Below are positions 38,588-46,867 of a DNA stretch of 64,000 bases, piece by piece. This DNA is from Altericroceibacterium endophyticum (GTDB lineage: Bacteria; Pseudomonadota; Alphaproteobacteria; Sphingomonadales; Sphingomonadaceae). The DNA is taken from the NCBI RefSeq assembly GCF_009827595.1, contig NZ_WTYT01000005.1, positions 62,001 through 126,000 on the forward strand, read 5' to 3'. A program made the position numbers and the translations under genes. The notes below the pieces were generated by a model. The model had not been told where the DNA came from. It saw nothing but the letters and a program-made list of their open reading frames with translations, and made no database searches. Every line of letters begins with the position of its first letter. Position 1 is the first letter of the stretch.

Positions 38588-39862
38588 ATGAATTCCGATA
38601 TGACCGCTCAGGCTGGCTCGACCAGGCTTCTTAAGCTGCTGATCTTCCTGATGTTCGCAAGTTTTGCGATGACCACGGATTCTGTCGGAACGATCATTCC
38701 GGAGATCATTCGCGATTACCAATTGGGCATGACTGCAGCCGGGGCATTCCATTATGCGTCGATGTCAGGGATTGGCCTGGCTGCAATTTTGCTCGGTTTT
38801 CTGGCCGATCGGTTCGGCCGCAAGGCGACCATCCTGCTCGGGCTCGGTCTATTCTGCGCGACCTGCGCGCTGTTTGCCATAGGTAACAGTTTTGCGATTT
38901 TCGTGTTGCTGCTGTTCGTCTCGGGGCTTGGCATCGGTATCTTCAAGGCCGGGGCCCTTGCCCTCATCGGTGAAATTTCTCATTCCACCAGAGAGCACGC
39001 GGCGAATATGAATCTGGTTGAAGGCTTCTTCGGTGTGGGGGCCGTGATCGGTCCGGCGATCGTGACATATTCACTGCATAGCGGCGCCAGCTGGAAAATC
39101 GTCTATCTCATTGCCGCCGCGCTCTGTTTCTTGCTGGTCATCGGCACCCTCTTCGCGCCCTTTCCCAAAACCCAGGCCGCGTCTGGCGCTGAGGAAAGGA
39201 CCGATACGCGCGAAGCCTTCCGCATGCTGGGCGATCCCTTTGCGCTGTTCTTTGCCGCCGCGTTGATGCTCTATGTCGGCGCGGAGGCAGCCATCTATGT
39301 CTGGGCGCCGACCTATTTCGCCGATTATGACGGCTCCTACACCTGGCTCGCAGCCTATCTCGTATCGGTCTTCTTTGTTTTGCGCGCGGTTGGCCGTTTC
39401 TTTGGTGCCTGGCTGCTCTCAAAGCTCGACTGGACGAAGGTGATCGCAATCTGCAGCACCGCCATGGCGATCCTGTTCTGGATCGGCGTGGCCGGTGGCA
39501 GAAATGTCGCGGTATTTGCCCTGCCTGCCACGGGCATCTTCATGTCGGTCCTCTACCCGACCATGAATTCGACCGGTATTTCCTGTTTCGAAAAGGCGCG
39601 CCATGGGTCGATTGCCGGCTTCCTGCTTTTCTTCACCTGCGTCGGCGCGGTCATCGCTCCGCTTGCGATGGGGGCAGTCGGCGACTGGCTCGACAATAGC
39701 GACTATTCGATGGTGCTCGGAAGCGTCTTTGCGAGCGTTCTGGCGGTACTGTGCCTATGGAACCTGATAGCTCAGCCCATTGCTCGCAAACTGGCCGAAC
39801 GCAACAGCGCTGATTATGGCGATGTTCCCCTGGCCGAGGGCGCAGCGCAGGGCGTTTCCTGA
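38588..39862 (+). CDS. MFS transporter, sugar-permease-like
   Basis: A 424-residue membrane protein from the ATG at 38588, with twelve hydrophobic segments. The MFS loop motif GFLADRFGRKATILLG lies near residues 72-87, between helices 2 and 3. A conserved helix-4/5 region GLGIGIFKAGALALIGEIS with acidic residues in membrane segments suggests proton symport. It begins 27 bp after the tannase-like gene and precedes the LacI gene, so it is probably the inner-membrane importer for the de-esterified sugar or the released acid. Which of the two cannot be told. Confidence 0.85.
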   Translation: MNSDMTAQAGSTRLLKLLIFLMFASFAMTTDSVGTIIPEIIRDYQLGMTAAGAFHYASMSGIGLAAILLGFLADRFGRKATILLGLGLFCATCALFAIGNSFAIFVLLLFVSGLGIGIFKAGALALIGEISHSTREHAANMNLVEGFFGVGAVIGPAIVTYSLHSGASWKIVYLIAAALCFLLVIGTLFAPFPKTQAASGAEERTDTREAFRMLGDPFALFFAAALMLYVGAEAAIYVWAPTYFADYDGSYTWLAAYLVSVFFVLRAVGRFFGAWLLSKLDWTKVIAICSTAMAILFWIGVAGGRNVAVFALPATGIFMSVLYPTMNSTGISCFEKARHGSIAGFLLFFTCVGAVIAPLAMGAVGDWLDNSDYSMVLGSVFASVLAVLCLWNLIAQPIARKLAERNSADYGDVPLAEGAAQGVS

Positions 39863-39977
39863 CGGTCTGCGCCGTTTGATATTGCAAGGCACAGCGCGCG
39901 TATCTCCCCTCGCGGAAAGGCTTGACCTGACCTGCGCGAACGTCATGGAGTGGCCGCTGAACGCAGATTGAGAGACG

Positions 39978-40988
39978 ATGTCAGAGAAAATTCGCACCAT
40001 TTATGATCTCGCCAAGCTCGCCGGTGTCTCCGGCGCGACCGTTTCGCGTGCTCTTGCCGGTAGCAGCGTGGTCAGCGCGAAGACAGCCGAACGGATCAGG
40101 GAGCTGGCCAAGGAACACGGCTTCAGGCCGAGTTCGCTGGCGCGCAACCTGCGCATTCAGCGCAAGGGCGCGATCGGTGTTGTCATCCCGCTCGGCCATG
40201 ATCAGGGCCAGCATATCAGCGATCCATTCTTCATGACGCTTATCGGCGCGCTTGCCGATGAGCTGACGGAGAAAGGTTTTGACCTGATGCTCTCACGGGT
40301 CATTCCGGACCATGACGACTGGCTCGAAAACATGATTGATTCCGCGCGGGTGGATGGGTTCATCATTATCGGTCAGTCAAATCAGTCGGAGATTCTCGAC
40401 AAGGCTGCTCGCCATTACCTGCCCATGGTCGCCTGGGGTGCTTTCGTTCCGGGCCAGACCCACTGCGCAATCGGCTCCGACAATTATCTCGGCGGCTCGC
40501 TCGCCGCATCCCACCTTATCGAAAGAGGCTGCAAAAGACTCGCCTTTCTCGGCAATCCGCAAGCCATCGAGATTGCGCTACGCCTTGACGGTGCACGGGC
40601 CGCGGTCGCGCGCGCTGGCGAAGACATCACCCTGCTCGAATCCCCCACCCATCTCGCCGCAGAAGCGAGCGGCGTCGATATCGACGCATTTCTTGATGCG
40701 ACGTCCATCATGCCCGACGGCATACTCGCAGCCTCCGATCTCATCGCCGTCACGGCCATTCAAGTGCTGGCAAGCCGGGGAATGTCCGTGCCGGACGATG
40801 TCCGCGTTATGGGCTATGATGACCTTCTGCTCGCCCAAACGAGTGTCCCGACACTCAGCACCATTCGCCAGGATATTCGCCAGGGCGCGCGTCATCTCGT
40901 CGAGAGCCTGCTCGCGCGTATCAATGGGCAAACGACCGGCTCGATCGTGCTCAACCCGGAATTGATCGTCCGCGGATCAAGCACCTGA
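39978..40988 (+). CDS. LacI-family transcriptional regulator
   Basis: A 336-residue repressor. The N-terminal helix-turn-helix is TIYDLAKLAGVSGATVSRAL (residues 7-26), with the hinge helix SSLARNLR near 53-60. A periplasmic-binding-protein-like effector domain (residues 62-330) ends with the MGYDDLLLAQTSVPTLSTIRQD segment typical of the family. It lies inside the sugar/ester island between the tannase-MFS genes and the GH68-fructokinase genes. LacI-type palindromes with a central CG at 36565, 41013, 49390 and 49594 are its likely operators. The effector is probably the sugar or its phosphate. Confidence 0.93.
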   Translation: MSEKIRTIYDLAKLAGVSGATVSRALAGSSVVSAKTAERIRELAKEHGFRPSSLARNLRIQRKGAIGVVIPLGHDQGQHISDPFFMTLIGALADELTEKGFDLMLSRVIPDHDDWLENMIDSARVDGFIIIGQSNQSEILDKAARHYLPMVAWGAFVPGQTHCAIGSDNYLGGSLAASHLIERGCKRLAFLGNPQAIEIALRLDGARAAVARAGEDITLLESPTHLAAEASGVDIDAFLDATSIMPDGILAASDLIAVTAIQVLASRGMSVPDDVRVMGYDDLLLAQTSVPTLSTIRQDIRQGARHLVESLLARINGQTTGSIVLNPELIVRGSST

Positions 40989-41012
40989 CATTTTTGACGC
41001 GCCAGAGTCTTA

Positions 41013-41022
41013 CAATCGATTG
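41013..41022. promoter_or_regulatory. LacI-type operator CAATCGATTG (site B)
   Basis: A perfect 10-bp palindrome (context CTTACAATCGATTGCGGA) between lacI and the GH68 gene, 123 bp before the GH68 start. It overlaps a -35-like TTACAA. A related half-site (CAATCGA) lies about 40 bp downstream near 41062. Confidence 0.7.
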
Positions 41023-41144
41023 CGGAGACACTTTCTATCGGCTAGGCAGGCCAAAAGAAACAATCGAGAGAGGGACTGGCATGATCTGGCTAACATTGCC
41101 TTGCATGGCGTTCGTCTCTTGCGTCACAAGAGAGCGAAATAACC

Positions 41145-42305
41145 TTGGTCGTCAAAGCCGTGCCCTCCGATAATACGTCTGCTGCCCCCCTGCCTCCGGT
41201 TCGCTGGGAGGCCTCACCATTGCTTGCGCTGGGCGGCAGTGACTTTCCGCAGACACCGACCTTCGGCCCTGACATGCTCGAGCCCATAGCTCCGGGGATA
41301 GACATCTGGGACGCATGGCCAATTCAGGAGCGCGGCGGTGCGCCCTCCCGTCTTGCAGGAGGCGAGACCTTGTGGATGGCGCTCGCGGCGCCGCGTTTCG
41401 ATGATCCGGAGGAGCGCCATGGCCATGCAGCGATACATCTGCTGATGCGGCGTGACGGAAGCTGGGTCCATCTGGGGCCGGCCATGCCGGAAGGTTTCTC
41501 TCCCGGAAGCCGTGAATGGTCGGGGTCCGCCGTACTCGACGAGGATGGGAAGACGCTGACGCTCTATTTCACCGCAACCGGTCAGCGCGGTGAAAGTGAA
41601 CTGACCTTTTTACAGCGCATGTTCAGTGCCCGATCGACCCTTGTTCAGGGCGAGGCTCCGGCACTCACCGACTGGAGAGATCTTACCGAAATCATCCCGG
41701 AAAAACCGGAATGGTATATGCCGAGCGACGCTGGCACCGGCAAGGTCGGCACCATCAAGGCCTTTCGCGATCCGGCCTATTTTCATGACCAGAAAACTGG
41801 CCGTCATTTCCTCTATTTTGCCGCTTCACTGGCCGGTTCCGCATCAGCTTTTAACGGTGTGGTCGGCATGGCAAGCTGCATGGACCCGGCGCTAGACGAA
41901 TGGGAAACACACCCCCCGATCATCAGCGCCGAGGGGCTCAATAATGAGCTGGAGCGCCCGCATGTGATCCACCACAAGGGGCTGTATTATCTTTTCTGGT
42001 CGACCCAGCGGCATGTGTTCGATCCCTCTGGCCCCCTCGGGCCAACCGGACTTTACGGCATGGTTTCGGAACATCCTGATCACGGGTGGCGCCCGATCAA
42101 TGAAACCGGCTTGGTCTTTGCCAATCCGGCAGAGGCATCCAAGCAGGCCTATAGCTGGCTCGTCATGCCGGATCTCACGGTCACAAGTTTTGCCGATCAA
42201 TGGGGCCCGGCTAAGCTGGCCGAGGGAGAACGCCGCTTTGGCGGGACTTTTGCGCCGGACGTGACATTGCAGCTCGATGGAGCGCGTGCCAGCGTGGCGG
42301 CCTGA
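41145..42305 (+). CDS. Glycoside hydrolase family 68 (sucrose-active beta-fructofuranosidase/levansucrase-type)
   Basis: A 386-residue enzyme. The start is a TTG at 41145: the frame is open upstream to 41094 but has no ATG, and the first internal ATG (residue 44) would leave only about 10 residues before the nucleophile. GH68 catalytic residues are visible: Asp56 in IWDAWPI, Asp209 in FRDPAYF, Glu270 in ELERPH, plus REWSGSA near 123-129. No signal peptide is seen, unlike secreted levansucrases, so it probably splits sucrose or a beta-fructoside in the cytoplasm. The fructokinase gene follows after 3 bp. Confidence 0.85.
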   Translation: MVVKAVPSDNTSAAPLPPVRWEASPLLALGGSDFPQTPTFGPDMLEPIAPGIDIWDAWPIQERGGAPSRLAGGETLWMALAAPRFDDPEERHGHAAIHLLMRRDGSWVHLGPAMPEGFSPGSREWSGSAVLDEDGKTLTLYFTATGQRGESELTFLQRMFSARSTLVQGEAPALTDWRDLTEIIPEKPEWYMPSDAGTGKVGTIKAFRDPAYFHDQKTGRHFLYFAASLAGSASAFNGVVGMASCMDPALDEWETHPPIISAEGLNNELERPHVIHHKGLYYLFWSTQRHVFDPSGPLGPTGLYGMVSEHPDHGWRPINETGLVFANPAEASKQAYSWLVMPDLTVTSFADQWGPAKLAEGERRFGGTFAPDVTLQLDGARASVAA

Positions 42306-42308
42306 TCG

Positions 42309-43232
42309 ATGACGGGGCAGAGAGACGTGCAGCGGCTTGGCGCGGTTGAACTTGGCGGAACAAAGGCAATCGCCTTGCTGACCGAGGGAGAGAATATTCT
42401 CGAGCGTGTCACCGCGCCGACAACGACGCCCGAAGAAACGCTCTCTGCGATCCATACATTGCTGCAAAAATGGCATGCACAGGCCCCCCTTCAGGCGCTG
42501 GGCATAGCCTCCTTCGGTCCACTTCAGCTTTCGCAGGATCAAGCCGATTTCGGCAGAATGCTGCCGACGCCCAAGCCGAACTGGAGCGGTGCCGACATTC
42601 TTGGCACGCTGAGCAGCGGGCTTTGCTGCCCTGTACTGATCGATACGGACGTCAATGCTGCCGCGCTTGCAGAACATCGCTGGGGCGCAGCGCAAGGCAG
42701 CGACAGCTTGTGCTATGTGACAATCGGCACCGGGCTAGGTGGCGGCTTTCTGATTGACGGACGGCCTATTCATGGCGCGATGCATCCGGAAATCGGCCAT
42801 TTGCGGATTCGCCGCGCGGAAGGCGACAGTTTCTCCGGCGCTTGCCCGTTTCACGGCGATTGCCTCGAAGGCCTGGTGTGCGGCCCCGCCCTGGCGGCGC
42901 GTTTCGGCGGCGATCCTGCTCAGATACCGGACAGCGACCCACGCTGGAAATTCGTTGCATCGGATTTGGCCGAGATGGTCATAACCATCCTTCTTACAGG
43001 CTCCTGCCGGCAGATATTGATCGGCGGCGGTGTCGGCATCGCTCGCAAAGCATTGCTGCCACTCGTGCATGAACATGTCATCGAGCGCCTTGCGGGATAT
43101 TTGCCCTTCGTAACCCGCGAAACCATCGGAGACATCATCCGTGCGCCCGGCCTTGGCGCCGACGCCGGCCCGATGGGCGCTGTTGCGCTGGCGCTTGATG
43201 CAGCCGCATTGAACAACGGTCAGTCGCGCTAG
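42309..43232 (+). CDS. ROK-family fructokinase
   Basis: A 307-residue sugar kinase. The ATP-binding AVELGGTK lies at residues 12-19, the catalytic Asp114 in DTDVNAAA, the phosphate loop GTGLGGG at 140-146, and the ROK zinc motif HPEIGH (159-164) with CPFHGDC (179-185) and LEGL. This pattern is that of fructokinases of the ScrK/GmuE/Mak type. It starts 3 bp after the GH68 stop, so the pair releases fructose from sucrose and phosphorylates it. Confidence 0.9.
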   Translation: MTGQRDVQRLGAVELGGTKAIALLTEGENILERVTAPTTTPEETLSAIHTLLQKWHAQAPLQALGIASFGPLQLSQDQADFGRMLPTPKPNWSGADILGTLSSGLCCPVLIDTDVNAAALAEHRWGAAQGSDSLCYVTIGTGLGGGFLIDGRPIHGAMHPEIGHLRIRRAEGDSFSGACPFHGDCLEGLVCGPALAARFGGDPAQIPDSDPRWKFVASDLAEMVITILLTGSCRQILIGGGVGIARKALLPLVHEHVIERLAGYLPFVTRETIGDIIRAPGLGADAGPMGAVALALDAAALNNGQSR

Positions 43233-43306
43233 TTTTGCCAGAGGTTGGAAGTGCAGCGCGGGGTGCCGAGTAACCTTACCCAGCCCCCGAACTGCAATCA
43301 CGCGAG

Positions 43307-44380
43307 TCAGATGACCATAGGCTGGCCAAATGCGCGGCGCAGCGCGTTCATTTTGACCTTGGTGAACTGATCAGCGAGGCTCGTACCGGCTGCCACCTGA
43401 TCGAAGCCGTGGAAGGCGCCGGGAGTGACGAAAAGCTCCGTCGGCACGCCTGCATCGGTGAGCCGCCGGGCATATTCGATATCTTCATCGATAAAGAGAT
43501 CGACACCGCCCACACCGATAAAGGCCGGCGGCAGGCCGCTGAGATCCTCGCGCCGTGCCGGCACCGCGGCAATAGGCACATTTGCGCCGCCTGGTTCACA
43601 GCCCAGGAAGCTTTCCCAGCCGAATTTATTGGCCCGTGCATCCCATCCGATCACGCCGATATAGGGGGGAAGCTGGCGGGTCGACCCGGTGCGATCGTCC
43701 AGCATGGGATAGATGAGCGACTGGAAGCAGATGGGAACTTCAGCGCGATCATGCGCTGTCAACGCCAGCAGAGCAGCATGCCCGCCACCTGCACTCTCCC
43801 CCATCACCGCGATCCGTGTGGTATCCACACCGAGCTTCTCTGCATTTCTGTAGAGATAGGTCAGCCCGGCATAATTATCCTCGATGGATTGAGCATAGGT
43901 CACCTCGGGCGAAAGGCGATATTCGACGCTCACGATGACGCAGTCGAGATCCTTTGCCAAAGCCTGCAAACGGCCCACTTCGGATTCCGCCGAACCGAGA
44001 ATGAAACCGCCCCCATGCGTATGAAGGATTGCAGGCCGGGAGCCTTTCTTGCCTGCATTTATGACAAAGACGGTTACGTCAGGCTCTCCGTTGGAGCCGG
44101 GCACGCTGAGCTCTTCCACCGCAATGTCGGGCAGACGCGGCGCGATTATCTGTGCACCTTCCGGGGGCGGTTGGCGGATGGTTTCGGCATCGAAAGGCGG
44201 CATGGACGCCATCATATCCAGCACGCTTTGCGCGGCCGGACGCAATTCGGGAGCGACATATTTCAAGGCCAGGGCAGGATCGGTTTTTGCCGTCTCTGCA
44301 GCCAGTGACAATCCGGGGGTGGCCAGCATCGTTCCTGCCAGTGCCACGCCGCCCAGCTTTGCAAATTCACGCCTGTTCAT
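43307..44380 (-). CDS. Exported alpha/beta-hydrolase (HSL/acetyl-esterase family)
   Basis: A 357-residue hydrolase with a twin-arginine-like leader (MNRREFAKLGG, then a hydrophobic stretch to about residue 28). The oxyanion motif HGGGF is at 122-126, the nucleophile elbow GESAGG holds Ser196, an acidic residue lies in GGVDLFIDED near 292-300, and the His is in AFHGFD (His324). This is the hormone-sensitive-lipase class that cleaves short-chain acyl esters. It is the last gene of the TBDR-ceramidase-esterase-esterase transcript under a LacI-type operator, consistent with removing acetyl or other short acyl groups from a sugar ester. Confidence 0.87.
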   Translation of the reverse strand: MNRREFAKLGGVALAGTMLATPGLSLAAETAKTDPALALKYVAPELRPAAQSVLDMMASMPPFDAETIRQPPPEGAQIIAPRLPDIAVEELSVPGSNGEPDVTVFVINAGKKGSRPAILHTHGGGFILGSAESEVGRLQALAKDLDCVIVSVEYRLSPEVTYAQSIEDNYAGLTYLYRNAEKLGVDTTRIAVMGESAGGGHAALLALTAHDRAEVPICFQSLIYPMLDDRTGSTRQLPPYIGVIGWDARANKFGWESFLGCEPGGANVPIAAVPARREDLSGLPPAFIGVGGVDLFIDEDIEYARRLTDAGVPTELFVTPGAFHGFDQVAAGTSLADQFTKVKMNALRRAFGQPMVI

Positions 44381-44422
44381 TTCGCCTTATCCTTCCCATT
44401 CACACGCCGCTGTGGACGTCGC

Positions 44423-45397
44423 TCAACCTGCCTGGCGGTCCAGCCAGGCTGCAAACAGATCAATCCAGCTATGCACCGGCAAGGCGGGATCACCGGGGCC
44501 AAATCCGTGGCCACCTTCTTCGAAGAAATGCGCTTCACACAGCCGCTTGGCGGCGCGCAGCGCCTGCATCATGATCAGGCTGTTATCGGGTGAAACGGCC
44601 GGATCATCCAATGCGTGAACCAGAAAAGTCGGCGGGGTCTTATCCGTTACATGATAGGCCGGCGAACGCCTGTTAATGACCATCAGATCGGGATTTTCAC
44701 CCAGCAGCTGAAGGCTGGATTCCACATGACCGATCCCCGGCGTATGAGTGATCACCGGATAGATGAGCCCGACGGCAGCGGGACGCGCGCTTTGCCGGTC
44801 AGCGGCATCGCGCGGGTCATAGACGTCTTCGTCGAATGCTGTTTCAAGGCTGGCAGCAAGGTGCCCACCAGCCGAAAACCCGACCGCATAGACCTGCGCC
44901 GGATCGACCCCGAACTTCGCGGCATTTGCGCGGATCAAACGCATAGCGCGCTGCGCATCCTGCAGCGGTACGTCTTCGCGATGCCCCCAGCCCTCGCCCG
45001 GCAGACGATAGGACAGCACGAAAACCGTGTATCCCTTCGCCGTCATCCGGTCGGCAATGTCGAGGCCTTCATTGCCGATCGACACGAAAGTATAGGCCCC
45101 GCCCGGCATTACCAGCAGGGCCCGGCCATTCGGCTTTTCTGGCCGGAAAATACGCAATTCGGGCTGGTCGGTGTTGCGCAGAAAGAACGCTGGCCAGTCG
45201 CCAGGCAGTTTCTGCGCCTTGAAACCGCCCTCCGGGGTGCCTTGAGGCCACAGAGGCATCACCGGCATCTGGCGCCAACGCCGGATCGCATCCTGCGGGG
45301 TCATCATCTTCGCGACAGCCGGCGACGCACTGATCGCCGCCGCAGCTACTCCGCCTGCCAGAAGAAAGCCGCGTCGGCCCACCGTCAATTCTGTCAT
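44423..45397 (-). CDS. Exported alpha/beta-hydrolase (acetylxylan-esterase/BD-FAE-like)
   Basis: A 324-residue hydrolase with a Tat-type leader (GRRGFLLAGG, residues 7-16, then a hydrophobic segment). The oxyanion loop is VMPGGAY near 96-102, the nucleophile elbow GFSAGG has Ser175, an Asp is in HALDDPAVSP and the His in EEGGHGFG. The arrangement resembles BD-FAE/Axe-type acyl-carbohydrate esterases. It lies 22 bp downstream of the ceramidase-like gene and 42 bp upstream of a second esterase gene, so three exported ester/amide hydrolases follow one receptor. Confidence 0.85.
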   Translation of the reverse strand: MTELTVGRRGFLLAGGVAAAAISASPAVAKMMTPQDAIRRWRQMPVMPLWPQGTPEGGFKAQKLPGDWPAFFLRNTDQPELRIFRPEKPNGRALLVMPGGAYTFVSIGNEGLDIADRMTAKGYTVFVLSYRLPGEGWGHREDVPLQDAQRAMRLIRANAAKFGVDPAQVYAVGFSAGGHLAASLETAFDEDVYDPRDAADRQSARPAAVGLIYPVITHTPGIGHVESSLQLLGENPDLMVINRRSPAYHVTDKTPPTFLVHALDDPAVSPDNSLIMMQALRAAKRLCEAHFFEEGGHGFGPGDPALPVHSWIDLFAAWLDRQAG

Positions 45398-45418
45398 TTC
45401 CCGCTCCCAGATGGCGCT

Positions 45419-46765
45419 TTAATTGCCCACTTCTTCCGTCAGGTCGATCAACCCTTCAACGATAGCATTCTCGGCACAGCCCGGCTTCAACCGCGATGAC
45501 AATACTTCAAACGTGTTATATCCAAAAGCTTCCTCGGAAGGAATATAACCCGACGGCGCGGCGCCATTGGCAAGCGTCACGACCAGCGTGTTCTTGTAAG
45601 GCGATTCCTGCTTGAAGTGCTGTCCGATACGCGTGAACAGTTCCGCGTCCACTGCACCGATGACCGTATCGCCGATCGCCAGCACGCCAAGTCGCAAATC
45701 CACAGGGTCGGAATCGACATAGCTTCCGGGGTAGCCCGCTCTGCCGCTATCGGTTCTTTTGCGCCCCGGGCAGGTGACGCTCTTCTGCAACCCAGCAAGA
45801 TGCGGCGCGCGCACGGGCCGCTGCGAATTATCGCGCATCACATGCAGCACTTCCTCGCCCAGCATCTGCCCCATGGTTCTGGCCATGCTGGCTTGCTGAT
45901 CGAGCAGCTTTTTCACCTCGGGATCACTCTTGTCGAGCCCCTTCCCGCCGGGCGGCATCGTGTTGCTGATGTCTTCACCGCGCGCGGCGAAATCATCGAT
46001 GCGGATCTGGCGCAGATCATAAGTCTGCTGAAAATAGATCGGGTTCTGATCACCCGCCGCGCCCATGCTCCACAGTGCCACCGCGCCATCGCCCAATGAT
46101 TGTTCGATATAGCGTGAGGATGCGCCAGGGATGTCACCGCTGACCTTGTCGAGCATACCCGTAAGCACGCCGTGCACTGCGTAATTGTAATAGACGGCGA
46201 TCGGGCTGCCATCGGGCCGCGTAAATTGCAGCACGGCCACGCTCTTGTCGGAGGGGCCATCGTAATTCGGGCCTTCTCTCCAGCGCTGCGTTTCCGGGTC
46301 GATCATATTGCGATTGACGTTGATGTAGGAAACACCGGTGCCGAAACGCATTTCGGCAGGTTCCAGCCTGCCGGCTGCGTCCTTCACCGCGGCAATCACC
46401 TGATTTTCAAAATCTTCGCCGTCGAAGAAGGGCACGCTGTGGCTATGTGATGCCGCCAGGATCAGTCGTTCGCGCGGGATATGCAGCTCGCGCTCAATGC
46501 CGGCCGCGATATGGTCCCAGGTTTCCGTCCGCAGGGCGATAGCATCGACCGTTATCAGCGCGGCACGCTCCTGCCCATCATCAAGCACCAGAGCGCGCAC
46601 ATAGAGCGGGTCCAGCACGCCATCGAAATTATCAGGGAGCTGGGCCGGCGGAGGAGTTATATCCTCACGCACGGCACCAGCATGAAAGGATCGCTGTGGG
46701 AGATCCGCCGCCACAGCCGGAGTGGTAGCGACCAGAAGGGAGGCGGCGAAAACGATCCATTTCAT
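45419..46765 (-). CDS. Exported neutral/alkaline ceramidase-like hydrolase
   Basis: A 448-residue protein with a signal peptide (MKWIVFAASLLVATTPAVAA). The N-terminal segment FHAGAVREDITPP (27-39) and AASHSHS (residues 105-110, with the zinc histidines His107 and His109) match the neutral/non-lysosomal ceramidase N-terminal domain. NYAVHGVL near 195 and GAAGDQNP near 235 are also family features. The C-terminal domain of true ceramidases seems short or absent. In bacterial sugar islands such proteins are often unassigned hydrolases, so ceramidase activity is not assumed. It is the second gene of the LacI-linked TBDR transcript. Confidence 0.82.
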   Translation of the reverse strand: MKWIVFAASLLVATTPAVAADLPQRSFHAGAVREDITPPPAQLPDNFDGVLDPLYVRALVLDDGQERAALITVDAIALRTETWDHIAAGIERELHIPRERLILAASHSHSVPFFDGEDFENQVIAAVKDAAGRLEPAEMRFGTGVSYINVNRNMIDPETQRWREGPNYDGPSDKSVAVLQFTRPDGSPIAVYYNYAVHGVLTGMLDKVSGDIPGASSRYIEQSLGDGAVALWSMGAAGDQNPIYFQQTYDLRQIRIDDFAARGEDISNTMPPGGKGLDKSDPEVKKLLDQQASMARTMGQMLGEEVLHVMRDNSQRPVRAPHLAGLQKSVTCPGRKRTDSGRAGYPGSYVDSDPVDLRLGVLAIGDTVIGAVDAELFTRIGQHFKQESPYKNTLVVTLANGAAPSGYIPSEEAFGYNTFEVLSSRLKPGCAENAIVEGLIDLTEEVGN

Positions 46766-46829
46766 TTCTTGTAACTCAGCCTTTCTTGTTCACCCGGAAA
46801 GAAGTCGGGCAGCATCTTATGGAAAGATG

Positions 46830-46857
46830 ATGAGGGCGGAGTTTCCCCCACCCTCAT
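46830..46857 (-). terminator. Intra-operon hairpin after the TBDR gene
   Basis: On the minus strand ATGAGGGTGG and CCGCCCTCAT (46830-46839 and 46848-46857) form a 10-bp stem with one G-U pair and an 8-nt loop. It lies in the 102-bp gap between the TBDR stop and the ceramidase-like gene. There is no T-run, so partial attenuation or mRNA stabilisation is more likely than full termination. Confidence 0.5.
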
Positions 46858-46867
46858 GATCGATCCA

